NCBI GenBank assembly: GCA_964017185.1
Contig: OZ024877.1
Coordinates: 61,034,711-61,098,710, forward strand
DNA: 64,000 bases
Source of the DNA: Rugalucina vietnamica
Lineage: Eukaryota; Mollusca; Bivalvia; Lucinida; Lucinidae
Direction: 5' to 3'
Part shown: positions 10,883 through 23,443 of the stretch, one piece after another
How the letters are laid out: every line of letters starts with the position of its first letter
How positions within the stretch are numbered: the stretch's first letter is position 1
Notes under the pieces: model-generated
Seen by the model: the letters and a program-made list of their open reading frames with translations, nothing else
Databases searched by the model: none
Told to the model about the DNA's origin: nothing
Position numbers and translations under genes: made by a program

Positions 10883-11113
10883 TCATGAAAACATGTCCGT
10901 GAAATTTATACCCCCTTGAACCCCACTTTTATATAGCAAAACTGGGGTATGCAGGGGTATACCTATTTTTCTTATTTTTGCTCCGAAACAGAACCCACAA
11001 TCTATGTTTTGAGCAAAAATAAGAAAAATATCAAAATTTTTCAGCTGAAAATTTTCAATTTTTAAAGCTCAAAAAATCTCTGTTTATTGCATGGGCAAGT
11101 TTTCGTAATGATT
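10883..11113. mobile_element. Family A MITE lacking the central palindrome
   Basis: It has intact outer arms (CATGAAAACATGTCCGTG..GGCAAGTTTTCGTAATG) and the CCCCACTTTTATATAGCAAAACTGGGG half. It jumps from GCTCCGAAACAG directly to ACCCACAATCTATG, so the GAACCGCC..GGCGGTTC core is deleted. Confidence 0.8.
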
Positions 11114-11540
11114 CTGTCATGTAAATGTTGTATCGTGAAGAGGTCAAAGTACGGACAAATGTTAACTAGATGGAAGTTGATAGCGTTTTCATGTTAATCA
11201 TGTAACCCATCATTGGATAAAGGTCGGTGATAAACTCCCCTCTTTCTTTAATGGTCTTCTACTTTTTATAATAATTTATTCAACATTACTTAACAATATT
11301 TTACATTTTATGTTTTAATAATTCAAAGAAAAGTGTTAAATTTTTTACTAATAGTTAAGTTTAAATCAAATTTCATGCCGGTATTTAATGTAAAGATTTG
11401 GGAGGGACAGCACCGCCCATATTGATCGACTTATTATCTACTATAAAATAAAAATATTTGAATGTTCGAAGTGAGTAATTACAAAATCTTTCAATGGAAG
11501 CGTGTGAGAGTCAAAATCAAAATGTTTTCAATAGTCTCTA
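11114..11540. other. Unannotated AT-rich spacer before the tandem array
   Basis: No supported gene or repeat is seen. Confidence 0.35.
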
Positions 11541-12569
11541 AAGTTTTAGTGCAAAACAATGTATTGTTCCCTCGATCTGAATAAGACTTTTGCTTGAATC
11601 AAACACCCGTTCCCAACATAAATCGGCAGTGTTGATGACTGCTTTGGCCCTTCTATCAAGAAGCCGTCTTCAGAGAGAGGCGACCTGAAATAATGATTCT
11701 TTCCTAGGTAGCGTATCAATTTTGTATTTGTATCATTATTCTTATAGCCAGTTTGCAAAATACCCACAAGGGCTTCGTATGTATATTGGTTTTTGCTTTT
11801 ATGCCAATTGCTTTTACTAAATTCTTTCGTTTAACCAAAAAGAAGAAATCGATTGAAAATAACAGAACTGCAAAACACTCACTTTGAATTCACCGTAGAA
11901 GCAAAGAAGAGATCAAAGGCAAGAAAAACAAATCCCACAAACACTATTATTAATTTTAAATATTCCTTATCATTTTACTGACATTATCATTTGATTTTGG
12001 TATGATACAACAAAATTTGGTGTCAATTCATTGGTTTTGGACAATAAAGTTGGTACAAAACCACATACTTCCAAAACCTCGATCAAATGATTACATATTT
12101 AAATCAAGTCATTTGCTCTTCTGCCAAAAGGTTAAAATATGCATACGATTGCTTTGTTTTATTAGGTAGTCATATACATAATATCTTAAAGAAATATTAA
12201 ACGCATAACATTTTTGGCTTGATCACAAACAAGCAAACACCGATAACAATCAATGTCAGAGTAATCTTGTCCAACCGTCAACCTAATTAATACGATAAAG
12301 TAAGGACGGTCATGTTTTCAAGATTAAAATCGCTGCCATCAACCATCAAAAAGGGAAAATTTGAAGAAAGTCACTATCCAGAAGCTGGTACAGACACCGA
12401 TGCCGACTTTGATAGCATCAGACTGAAAGTCTGGAAAATGACAACGGATGTCGCATCAGTATCACCTAAGCAGGTTTCAACGCTTATATAGTATGCTTAT
12501 GACGGATGAAGATTGATGCCCCAAAACACACTTCCATGTTATTGCTATCAAAATAATGAAAACGTTTGG

Positions 12570-12695
12570 ACATTCGGGTTTTTAAACTCCCCAGCTAGAT
12601 TTCAAAGGTTTATGACGGAATGCATGAGTGAACTTACGAGCCATAATTGTCATCTCTTCCAAGGCGAACTGAAGATACTGTGACCTCAGTATATC
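12570..12695 (+). pseudogene. Ty3/gypsy reverse-transcriptase relic, array unit 0
   Basis: The + strand reads FGFLNSPARFQRFMTECMS then a degraded LFQGEL. This corresponds to the gypsy RT stretch ending in the catalytic YLDD region (family pattern FGL.NAPATFQR..). Surrounding frames are broken and no full domain remains. Confidence 0.65.
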
Positions 12696-13129
12696 AAAAT
12701 AAGGAATGGAAGTTTCACATATTCGAATAGACATACTGTTTCTGAATCTTGCAGTCCGGCGGCTCCAGAAAATTTAGAAGCTTTTCTTGCGATAAGGCAC
12801 AAGCCTCCTGCTCTCCATTATTACCATAGCTTGTCGGTAAATAAGATTGTTACAATAATTAATGTATCCGTTCTAGTCTATATGCCCCCATACGACTAGT
12901 CGCAAAACGTTTGAGTGTTTACTTGAGCGCTATCATAACATTAAAATTCTATCTATCATCCGCACAAAAGGAACACAGACAAAATGTGCCCGATACATGA
13001 AAGGACATAAAACATATGGTGCCAAACGTATGAAGATATAAATTTCAAATGAAAATAATTTCAAGAAGGCAAAGCGTATACACTTCTGACTGACCATCTG
13101 AATACTGGTTAACCGCTCAGGTCTGAGCC

Positions 13130-13295
13130 TGCCCAGGATCAAGTGGATCAATCCAAACCCACTTAGTTTGGTGGTTATATTTAAACCACGTTTTGGATGT
13201 CATGGCATCCTAGAGTCCCATAAAATGTAGGCAACGTCCCGACACGACCATTGCTGTTGACTGGGACGCTAAGCATCAATTCAAACAAACAGACA
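13130..13295 (+). repeat. SINE-like tail
   Basis: It contains CCATTGCTGTTGACTGGGACG followed by an A-rich tail (ATTCAAACAAACAGAC), the same 3' core as the minus-strand element at 6845-7105. The tRNA-like head is not evident. Confidence 0.45.
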
Positions 13296-13911
13296 AAAAT
13301 TTCAATAAAAATAGTAATTTAGATTTACTATTTTTATTGAACTGTGGATTTTTAAAAATAAAATATCTGAGTGACTTGAGAGAGTTTGAGGTAAATTTAC
13401 CATAAACAAAAGAGTGTATGATGAAAAGCATAATCATGATTATGTGGGAATATGCATCAGAAAAACATATGATGAACATTTCGACCAGTATTACTATTTC
13501 GCCTATAACTACGCCAGATATGCTGAATTGCTACTTAGTTAGATTAAGACATACCCAAAAAATCTCATCATCAAATATTGGCCTTATCGAACTAGGGGAT
13601 TAGTGACAGTCCCATCTAGACAGGTAAAGTTATCTTCGTAAATTTCCGTGATTTTCCGATAGTGTACCTGGCGGTCAGACTACCTGTGGTCGATAAAGGG
13701 CCCGAGGCTAATCATTATTAGCAAGGAGATTAAAATTTTACCTGTAGATTTTTTTTGATAGTTCAGACTACAACTAGCAAATGAAGACAATAACGTGTAT
13801 TTGTTAAGTTCAACTGAGCCGCGACACGAAAGACGTGTTTGTAACTGTGACAACTGTACATTTGAGCATTGAATTTTATAAAACATTTGCATGTAAAATA
13901 TACCCCCTTAA

Positions 13912-14630
13912 GGATTTATCAATATTGACATGAGTGGGTGGGGTATGTAAAACAGAAATCTACTGTTTTCTTGAATCTGTTAATCAAATGATGATGTGTA
14001 TTTATTGCTAATAGACGTCACTGATACTAGGAATGAGTCAATATAGTTATTATTTTAAAATTTTAAATAGCTTGGTGTAAAATTTGAAATGTAACTGGTT
14101 TTCGTGGGACCCAATTCCTGGAAAATGGAATGCATTTGAATAAAAATTACGCAAAGCCTAAATGTCTAGGATACATAATCTGACAAATTAAAAGATATTT
14201 TGGGGTCATGGAAATGTATTTCTCTGGGAAAAGTTAGTGTAAACATGTTTTTCTGGAAAATTCTGAAAGTGGGTAACTTGGGGCGGATCGTGTGCGCTTA
14301 CTGTTTGCTGAAAGATGACATGCCTTTTGTTTCAGGTTCTTATATGATTGAAGTCAATGACTACATCGAAAAATCAGTCTTATTGTATTCAAAAAGCTAA
14401 GAAAAATGGGTCCGACGATTTCAACCCGGAAGTAACTGAAAAATGACTCACTTGCTCTGAGCTGACCACTCATTCCACAATCATGTATACATAAATCCAT
14501 GTATTTGCAACATATTCAATAGTCCCATGATAAAGCATGCTAAAGAATGTAGCATTGTTGACAAAATAAACAATGCTTTTTATACAGGTAAATCTTCAAT
14601 TATGTATATACAGTGACCGGCTATAAGTCC
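13912..14630. mobile_element. 719-bp insertion with TTAA target duplication
   Basis: Copy 2 of the host segment reads CCCCCTTAAACCCC across this point. Here TTAA occurs on both sides (13908-13911 and 14631-14634). The ends are weak inverted repeats GGATTTAT and GGACTTAT (inverted). TTAA duplication is the hallmark of piggyBac-type transposition. No transposase is present. Confidence 0.75.
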
Positions 14631-14634
14631 TTAA

Positions 14635-14865
14635 ACCCCACGTTTATATAGAAATAACCGGGGTATGCATCGACACACCTATTTTCCTTATTTTTAATCT
14701 AAAACAAAACATTGTGGGTACCCGTTACAACCGCCTCGGCGAGGCGGTCCTAACGTGTACCCACAATTTATATGATGAGCGAAAATATTAAAAAAAAAAT
14801 CTAATGAAATTTTATTATTTTTTTTTTAAATCTCTACATATAGCATGGGCAAGGTTTCGCAATGA
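14635..14865. repeat. Old family A copy embedded in the 2.3-kb segment
   Basis: ACCCCACGTTTATATAG, the ACAACCGCCTCGGCGAGGCGG centre and an ATAGCATGGGCAAGGTTTCGCAATG end. The equivalent fragment occurs in copy 2 (60812-61060), so it predates dispersal of the segment. Confidence 0.7.
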
Positions 14866-15468
14866 TATATATTTTTGAATTAAAGCGCCAATAACTGCGC
14901 AAGCAAATGGACAAATACAAAATGCACAACAGCCTTTCACTCCGGAGTTGGTCTGTGTCTGGCTTGTGTGTTTTGATAAAATTTGTGATTTATTGCCACA
15001 GGACGCGTGTCACACCTGTCTTATGAAAACACTGCGATTAAAACTTGTCGGGGATTAAAGCGGTGACATATGAAACCCTGCTTATGACTATATATAATAA
15101 TGACACAGATGTTCTGCGCAACCACAGACTGATCCATTCTTTGTATTTTGCTGATATAGATAGCAGTCGAATCATGCAAGTTCGAAATTGAAGTTCTGTT
15201 TAATTTCACTCATTTAGCTTATTTCTGTTCTTATGGACCGATCAGTGTATTAAAAATGATTCAATTACTCTGTCAATGTTCACGCATTTTATTTATTTAT
15301 TTATTTTTATTTTTATTTATTCACTTATTTATTTACTTCATATGCGAAACAAATGATGAAGATGCAAAGTAACTGCGTGCCTGTGCAGCCTGGTTTGTGT
15401 TCAACTTGTCGGAAACCATATGATCGGCTTCACGTTACAAATAATTATTTATTTAAATATTTATATGC

Positions 15469-15492
15469 AGAGAGAGAGAGAGAGAGAGAGAC
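15469..15492 (+). repeat. (GA)12 microsatellite
   Basis: A pure GA run inside the 2.3-kb segment; the orthologous tract in copy 2 (61665-61721) is more than twice as long. Confidence 0.9.
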
Positions 15493-15760
15493 TACTTCCA
15501 TTGTTTCTTTTCTTGCTGTCGACGAGTCTTAAGTTCAAAGCCATGTTTCGGTAACTTTAATTGACTAGACGATTGGTCTGAAGATCTCATATGTCAATTA
15601 TGCTGTAAACATGAGTTAATATTTGAGTAATACATTGAGAATAAGTAGATCGCACCTTCTTGTTCAGCATTGAATTCTGTTCCATTTCATTTAATTTACT
15701 TTCGTTTAACAATTAATCCATATTTGGAGTTTAATTGGTAATTATTTTTTATTGTGTGGT

Positions 15761-16033
15761 CATTATGAAAACATGCCCATGCAATAAACAGAGATTTTTA
15801 AGTTGTGAAAATTGAAAATTTTCAGTAAAAATATTTTTATTATTTTGCTCAAAACATAGATTGAGGGTAGACGTTAGAACTGCCTCGCCGAGGCAGGTTC
15901 TAACGAGTACCCACAATCTATGTATTGGAGCAAAATAAGAAAAAAATTGGGTATTCCCTGCAAACCCCATTTTTCTATAAAAAAAAATGGGGTTTTAGGG
16001 GGAAGACTTTTCACGGACATGTTTTCCTGGTGA
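15761..16033. mobile_element. Family A MITE with empty site in copy 2
   Basis: A complete family A element from CATTATGAAAACATGCCCATG to ACATGTTTTCCTGGTGA. Copy 2 reads TGTGTGGTTATGTCTTG straight across (about 61980), which shows the uninterrupted site. Confidence 0.85.
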
Positions 16034-16839
16034 TATATGTCTTGAATTGAACGGTTAATGGTTTAAATTAACTGCGTAACTTCATAATTACTTTGTTTGA
16101 CTTTTTGTACCTTTAAAACAGAAATTTATATCAGTTTATTATTGCTCCGCTCTAATCTGTAACTAAGTTTCGCTGTCGTAGCTAAAAAAAAAAAAACTAG
16201 ACACTGAAACTTATCATAAACAATATCAAGTAAACTATCAAATACTTCCTAATATCGCACATCGTTGACCGCTATATCAACGGATGACAGGAGGTGTCAT
16301 AAAATCAAAATACCTATACCTTACCTGTTAAAAGATTAAGTTTTCCGCTGAACTACGTGACGGTACGGAAAAATCCGGAAACGCACGAGCGGAAACTGAA
16401 ATTATTACCTGCTAATCCAATTATTCAAACAGACTAATTTAATATTTAAATACAAAATCAAAAATTATACCAATAAAAAGAAGATGCATTGTACAAATAG
16501 AAGCTGTTCGCACACTAATTGTAGTATGATGCATCTTGATGCAAATAAGCGTGAAAGCGACAGAAATGATGTAGAAATTTCCTTATTTACTATATATTTA
16601 TTACATTTTGATAGTACCTGTTTTATTTCAACAAACAGACTATTTTTTACATAAGATAGAAAATTAATTTTAATTTCATCTTAAAAGGATATGAATGGGC
16701 TTTACAGAACCGTTCGCACAGGAATGATAGGATTAATAGCAAAAAAGATATTAAGGATTAAATAAGCATTCCCGTTAACGCTCCATATAAAATTTTACGC
16801 GCATCCGATAACTGCCGGTGATGAGAATTCTGCTACATG

Positions 16840-17180
16840 ATCACAAAAACTGACACAATGCAATAGAAGTCACTACCACGGCAGAAGGTGGGAAGAAAAA
16901 GACGGCATAACTAATCATCATTAATATAGTAGACCTTTCGCGATGTGGAAATAAACAGCGGCTAGTTTCGACGTAAGAAGTAAAGAGAGAAGCGGACAAT
17001 TAAAATATTATGCATTGTTTAGTCTCAGCCGAAATCATCGGTTCAGTGAGAAAAGAATTTATTACAATTATTCCTTAAACTATTTTAAGGAACCCCATAA
17101 ACACATATAATATGTATTATATCAAAATTGTCAGAAAAAAATATCGAAATAAAGAGTCAGAACAAGAAACGATTTGAATG
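16840..17180. other. Unannotated junction sequence
   Basis: It lies between the end of the 2.3-kb segment and recognisable array sequence. No gene is seen. Confidence 0.35.
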
Positions 17181-17261
17181 ACCACTTTTTAACAAATCCG
17201 AAGAAACAATTTTAAACAAATCTAAAAGTGATTTTGATAACAAATTTTAGACTTACTGATT

Positions 17262-17498
17262 TGAGCCTGTGCATGAGAAAAACAACAATTTGCATAGGCG
17301 AAAACAAAGCCGCAGGTCAGCTTCGCGGTAACCGCGAAGCTGATCAGCGCCTTTGTTTTCGCTTCACGGATAGTACAATCCCTCTTCTACTTAAATACAA
17401 AATTTCCAGCCTCTAAACATCTTCTGTGGTTGTACAGCCCGGTTTGTGTCAGACCTGGTCGGAACCCCAAATTTTTGGTTTTCTCATGCACAGGCTCA
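17262..17498. mobile_element. Family B MITE, perfect terminal repeats
   Basis: TGAGCCTGTGCATGAGAAAA at the left is matched exactly by its inverse at the right end. The core palindrome AGCTTCGCGG..CCGCGAAGCT lies near the left side, so this copy is inverted relative to the copy at 35457. It interrupts an array unit. Confidence 0.9.
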
Positions 17499-18101
17499 AT
17501 GACAATCCTTTCAAAAAAAGGTTAACCTTACTGAACTTCCCATACCGAATCTGGACGTGACTGTGGCGTATGTTCATTCCAAGTTTGACACTGATTAGTT
17601 AGAACATATAGCATCATAACTGAGTTAAATATATTAATCTAACCTATTTTTGTTTGGTTTAAGGTATTGCCCACGCCAGGAGCGTATAATTCTTCTCACA
17701 AGAATTATAGGCTCCTGCCCACGCACAGTATTAGTATTATAATTTTAGAGAAAAATGAATTGTATTCCTTTTTAGATTTAGAACCAGTCACATTCACAAA
17801 ACAAAAATTAAATGGAACAGTCTATTTAAAGCGTTTATCAAGATCGTTCCAAGATAAAAGAATCACTGATTTGATATCACAACACAGTCACACAGTAATG
17901 CGACATGATATAAAATGGAAATTAATACTCGGTTGCGGTAGCGCTTTATTGCCAAATAATTAAGATGACACTCTAAATTCTCAAATCACGTATTTACGAC
18001 CGCCCAACAAATTACTGTACATATGATAGGTCATGATCCTCCAATTATTATCTACAACTGCATATACATTGTTTTCGTCCAGTATAAAGTGTAAGCAATC
18101 A

Positions 18102-18590
18102 TTTAAGGAATGAAATTCAGATTTTAGCTTTCACTGGATGATGAAAAACATTAGGCTGTTTTTATGTCTGTGAAGCCCGAAGGGCTTCTCGGAGACATTA
18201 AAACAGCTAATGTTTTTCATCATCCAGTGAAAGCTAAAATCTGAATTTCAATACTTGTATTTACATTTTATATTATCAATCGAGTATCAGATTTTTAATT
18301 GCGCATATCGCCGTTCATGTTTATGTTATTTGACATTAAATCCCACTTAACGTAATTTTGGAACAGCCCAAACGTCAAATTTTCGCGCCTAACGTCATGG
18401 CGATACGTGACCAACGTCACGACAACAAGAGTAAACAAACAACGCCACTGGATGTGTTTTGACGTCGCCCCGCCCATAGGCATGGCCTCTAGATCACGTG
18501 ACTTAATGTTTTTCATTGGGAAATGAAGAACATCAAAAAAGATACTTTCATCAAGGGCGATTGCAATAAAAATGTAAATATACAATAATG
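18102..18590. mobile_element. Hairpin element H1, TGACG-rich
   Basis: It is absent from the equivalent place in other array units (21845, 29315). It consists of a 140-bp hairpin (18111-18250) followed by a segment with its own inverted ends (TTGTATTTACATTTT near 18255; inverse near 18570). In between are CGTCA/TGACG motifs, including AACGTCATGGCG and TTTTGACGTCGCC. The 156-residue minus-strand frame across it is not a recognised protein. Confidence 0.6.
18111..18250. repeat. Long hairpin with GAAGCCCGAAGGGCTTC apex
   Basis: The arms begin TGAAATTCAGATTTTAGC and end with the exact inverse; about 62 of 65 arm positions pair. The apex core AAGCCCGAAGGGCTT recurs in the hairpin at 32251-32416, whose arms are unrelated in sequence. 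Confidence 0.9.
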
Positions 18591-19924
18591 CTACCACCAC
18601 ATAGCAAATCGGACCCGGATCGTAACACTGCGAAAGACAATGGCCATTTTCGTACGTCCAAAACAGGGGCATAACAAACGCCGAACTGGCGACATCAAAG
18701 CTTTTGTACAAAAATGAAACACTGTTTTTGCGACAATATTGTTTTGATAACAATATTATGCACACTTCATTGGTGCCGTAAGGCCGCTGACCTTGAAATG
18801 CAAACTATTATTATAACATTAATAGCTTATAAAAGAATTGATCCATCAGCTTCTCTTCGATACACAATGCTTTACGATACTATTGTAAGGTTTAGGACGT
18901 TTACCATATAATGATGTTCAGATGCTAAAATAGTGACCGTATTCATGTTATATAATTTACATGGAACTGAGAACCAAGCATCTAGAGATCAATAACGTTG
19001 CTGACTTAGACAAAATACGAAAATTGTTGCACACAACGCATGTTAATATACTCGTCACACTGACAAAACGTTGAAACTTACACAAAGCGTATGAATCCGT
19101 TAACCCTTTGTTAATTATTTTTATTAACAATTATTTTTATTTCTTTACGCTAGTGAATCACTGTATAATGTATAAAAAGTCCTCTTGGGCATTACATGGC
19201 TTTTGCTTAAATCGCAATCGTTTGTTTAACCGAAAAAGGAAATGAAATTAAATTTTAACAGAAGGCACTTAAAAGAGTAATTGAAATCTACTTCGAATTG
19301 AATAAAATGCAAAGGAAGAGATCAAAAGAAGAATCCAAGCAAATGAAACAAACATAATTATTTACTTCTAACTATCCTTATCATTTACTGACATTATCGT
19401 TTGAAATCGGCATGATATAACACAATTTAGCGTCAATTTATTGTTTTGGACAATAAAGCAGATGTAAAATCACATAATTATCATAAAACCTCGATCGAAT
19501 GATTGCATGATTTAATAAAGGCTTTTGCTCTGCCAAAAGGTTAAAACATGCATACGACTGTATTGTTTTATTGGATAGTCCTAAACCAACAATTAAAAAG
19601 AAACATTATACGCATTTTTACTCGACTTGATCGCTAACAACCCCTGATAACAATCAAAGTCAGCGTAATCATGTAAAACCATCAACCTAATTAATACGAC
19701 AACGTCATTTGTTTAAGATATTAAAAATTGCTACTGCCACTCTAGGTATCAAAAGCAGAATGTAGACCCTGACACTGACACCGATATCCGCTACAGGAAA
19801 TGTGCTGAAAATACTGGAATTGATGCCAAGCTTCGCGTTATCTTGGTTACCAAATTAACGTATGCCGAATGTAACGCATGTATTAATTTTCGTGTTGTCG
19901 CTGTCAGCAACTCGAATAAAACGA

Positions 19925-20050
19925 TTTATAGTTTCGGGCTTTAAAATTCCCCATCTACATTCCAAAGGTTTATGACCAAATGCATGCGCAAAATTAAGCT
20001 TCAGGATTGTCACAGCCTCTTTCAAGACAAACCGAATGTTATAATGTAAA
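19925..20050 (+). pseudogene. Ty3/gypsy RT relic, array unit 1
   Basis: The + strand reads NSPSTFQRFMTKCMRKIKLQ then DCHSLFQ, after a stop within FGL*NSP. It aligns with the relics at 12570, 24110, 27605 and 30600. Confidence 0.7.
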
Positions 20051-21429
20051 CGTTCATAAACGCAGAAAAAAATAGAGCACGGAAGGTGACAATTAAAACT
20101 TTATCGTTAAGGGAAATAGATGTATTTTCTCATTATTTCCCAAGTTGAAAATTTTCCTTCAGTTATAAAATTAAGATTTTTTTGCGAATTCATTAATCTG
20201 TCATAGTCCTAATCCCGCTAGTCCCATCAGACGACTTGTCGCGAAATGACGTTCAGTGTTTACTTGAGCGTTATGATAACATTTATTTTCCATAAGTAGT
20301 GTCCCTAAACAAACCTAGACAGCATGTGTCCGGACATATAACAGATATGGTGCCAAGCGTATGGTACAATTTATTCACAGTGAAGTAAACCTTCGCTATT
20401 GTGCAAAATGCCGAGGTGACAAAAGTGGAAATATATGTAAGGCAAATCTAATAGAGTTTACCATTAGAATGCCAAGACTTTCAAGATGGATGCCACAAAG
20501 CACCATTTGTGAAAATGCGCCTGCATTCAGGAGCATATGAATACCAAGGTCATTTAGATAACTATAACACACATGGTAAATGACTACTTGCTATGAATAG
20601 AAAACAAGAAACTTTAAAATCCTTACCCAGACACCCAATGTGAAGATCAAAAAGACAACACAATTCATTATGGTCAATAAAACAATACGTTGGAAGAGGG
20701 GCATAACAAAGTCTGTTGTCTTGTCACTGCAACAGAACTCGAATTGTTTAATCTTAGCAGAAGGCATTGGTGACGTTTGTTAGACTTGATGAAGGACTTA
20801 TTCGATTGTACTGGCCCACTTAAACACAAAGAAGAATATCAAAATTGTGAAAAAATTATGAACTACTTTTGAAAAGAAATACCACTGAGAAACAATAATA
20901 AGAAGGATTATTGTCACTTATCCAAAGAAACACTTTTAAACAAATCTGTGGATGATTTGTATAACAAAGTTCGGACTTACTCTTTGAATAAAACATTAAA
21001 TTCAAAACGTAAATACTAAAATAACTGGTAATCCTTTCAGAAAATACGAGAAGTATTGTATAAAATACTTAATTGTTTGAAACAGAATTTGATTTATCCA
21101 AATTTCCTTACCAGGCTTCCAATACAAAATCCTATTTTTTCTGTAGTTTATTCTAAGTTTCACACACATCTAATGGAATATTCCCCCAGAATTATATTTA
21201 ATTTAGAAAACCAATGTCTTCCATGAAATTCATTTTGTTATCTTTCTTATGTTGGTGCCCAAAGCATAAACGACCCAATTCTAATGCCAAAATAAGTATT
21301 AGCTAAGAACCGGCCACATATTGTTATGGACAAATTTCAGTCTCTTAAAAGCCTTTATCAAAAGATTATTTCAAGATAAAATAATCACTGATTTGATGTC
21401 ACAACACAGTAATGCGACATGATGTTAAA

Positions 21430-21666
21430 TGAGCCGCCGGATGGGAAAACCACCGATCTGCATAGGCAAAAACAAAGGCGCAGATCAGCTTCAAAGTAAT
21501 TGCGAAGCTGATCAGCGCCTTTATTTTCGCTACACGGATAGGACAATTTCTCTTCTTCTTAAATTCAAAATTTCCAGCCTCTGGCCATCTTCTGTGCGTG
21601 TACAGCTCGACTTGTGTCGGACTTGATCGGATACCCAAATTGTTGGGTTTCTCATGCGAAGGCTTA
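21430..21666. mobile_element. Family B MITE in an array unit
   Basis: It runs from TGAGCCGCCGGATGGGAAAAC to CTCATGCGAAGGCTTA, same orientation as 17262. The uninterrupted unit reads CATGATATAAAATGGAAATTAATAC at 17905. Confidence 0.85.
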
Positions 21667-22174
21667 AAAAGAAATTAATACGCAGTTGCGGTAGCTCTTT
21701 ACTGCCAAATAATTAAGATGTCACTCTAAATTCTCAAATCACGTATTGTACGACCGCACAACAAATTGTTGTACATATGATAGGTTATGATCCTACAGTT
21801 ACACCATATGAACAATTTACAATTGCAAATACATTGTTTTCGTCCAGCATAAACTATAGCAGTCATACAAAATGCCACCACAAAGCAAACAGAATCTGGA
21901 TCGTTACACTGCGATAGAAAACAGAGACATAACAAACAAACGCCAAACTGGCGACATCAAAGCTTTTGTAAAAAAATATTAATACTGTTGTGGCGACGAA
22001 ACCGTTTTTATAACAATAATGTGCACAATTCATTAAACATGAAAATTGTCTTCGAGGGTCACTGACCTTAGATGCACAAACTATCATAACATTAATATAA
22101 AAGAAATAACTCATCGGCTCCTACTGGAACACGTTGGTGACCATTTAGTAGTTTGTTAGATAAATAATGGTTTA

Positions 22175-22735
22175 AGCCTAGGTTGCATTTGGCCTACGAT
22201 TAGCTTGCGATGATCGTACGATGACATTTTTTGCATTTTCGCGCGATCTCCGCAGGGTGACCCTTCGATGTCCCTACGATTCTGCGGCTTCCTACGGCTT
22301 CCTACGATCTCCGTAGCCTCTACAATTTTGTAGTAGTCTGCACTTTAACAAATTTTTAAAAATCGTAAGACCGCAGCCCGTAGACATATCGTAGGTAGCA
22401 TCGTGCGGGCGCCGTACGGAACCCCTGCGCTGACCGTGCGGTCACCGCACGGTTTTTATGATAATTTTGGGACTAAAATAGTAAGGTAATCGTAGACCTT
22501 AAGGGTGCTCGTACGGCATCCGTACGGCTATATCGCAAGTTTATTAAAATCGTACGGATATGGCGTGGTCATTATACGGACATACCAGGGCGTCAGCACG
22601 TTTATCGTGCGGCCGCCTTGTGATTGCTGTGCATTTTTGATGGGTTATGGTTGCATTTCACCATTTGGTTTTAATAGGACCGCTTGCCTTTTCTCTTTTG
22701 AGGAGCCATGGTGCACTGTGAGCCTGGTGTAAGTT
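22175..22735. repeat. CGTACG-rich insertion
   Basis: This ~560-bp GC-richer segment is absent from the neighbouring units. It is dominated by CGTACGG, CCTACGAT and CGTAGG motifs and includes the perfect hairpin CCGTGCGGTCACCGCACGG (about 22434). It has no ORF of note. Boundaries are approximate and the element class is unknown. Confidence 0.55.
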
Positions 22736-23070
22736 TTTCCCTGTTTATCATGTAAATGATGTTCAAATGTTAAAAAGGTAGGCACATATGGAATATGATG
22801 ACGAACATTATTATATTGTACATGACAGTGAACCAATTAACCAATCATGTTGCTTACATAGACAAAGATACGAAACTTGTTGCACACAACGCATGTTATT
22901 ACACGTGTCACACTCACTGACAAAACGTTGAAACTTACACAAAGCGCATGAATCCTTCCTTTACACCAGTGAACCATTGTATTATATATTAAGTGAATTA
23001 CCAAAGAGGTCCTCTTGAGCATTACATGGCTTTTGCTTGAATCGTTTGTTTAACCGAAAAAGTACAAATG

Positions 23071-23443
23071 AAAAGGTACAAGTAGGCAAAGATCAGGAAA
23101 AGGCGCAATCAGAAAGAGATTCCCACTCAAAAAACTGAGGTGGGAAAAAAAAACAACTAACAATCAGGTACTTATACCATAAAACATATCGTAAGCCGAA
23201 TGAGCAGCTATTTTCCCAATAGGTGGCCACTCAGTTATCTTAATTAAAAATATGAAAACATACATAAGGCGCCAACAGCACATAAAAAATTAAAACACCA
23301 AGACATAAAACAAAAAGAACCACCACAGAAGTATCGCCTTGGAACGATCAGTAACACAAAGTTACTGGCGGGCTTAAACCGGTTTTACAGGATCCTAACC
23401 TCACCCTCAGGTTCTGCGGTGGTTCATAACATTTAGTTAGTTA
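23071..23443 (-). mobile_element. Penelope-like 3' end, 5'-truncated copy
   Basis: On the minus strand it is nearly identical to 40877-41255: TAACTAACTAAATGTTATGAACC, GTAACTTTGTGTTACTGATCG, ACTGAGTGGCCACCTATTGGG and the end GCCTACTTGTACCTTTT. It contains only 3' untranslated sequence. It interrupts an array unit between AACCGAAAAAG and TTAACAGAAGG. Confidence 0.85.

Larger units (their letters stand above)
13550..16839 (+). mobile_element. 2.3-kb mobile segment, copy 1 (expanded by two insertions)
   Basis: It is alignable end to end with 60499-62828. Both begin CATACCCAAAAAATCTCATC and end GAGAATTCTGCTACATG; the termini share a short imperfect inverted motif (TCTCATCA). This copy is longer because of insertions at 13912-14630 and 15761-16033. 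It carries an embedded family A fragment, an (ATTT)n run and a (GA)n tract, also present in copy 2. No long ORF exists. Its mobile nature comes from copy 2, which splits a family A MITE without target duplication. The superfamily is undetermined; Helitron/Helentron-like, Crypton-like or Spy-like origins are compatible. Confidence 0.75.

Noticed and set aside
16484-16654. Small Cys-containing ORF (MHCTNRSCSHTNCS) open in both 2.3-kb copies
   Set aside because: The three base differences I see between copies all change amino acids, so there is no sign of coding constraint.
18175-18195. Rho-independent-terminator-like AAGCCCGAAGGGCTT
   Set aside because: It resembles bacterial terminators, but the context is eukaryotic and the arms extend more than 60 bases.
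18295-18765. 156-residue minus-strand ORF
   Set aside because: It runs across the H1 insertion boundary and matches no family; partial similarity to frames in other units reflects DNA duplication only.
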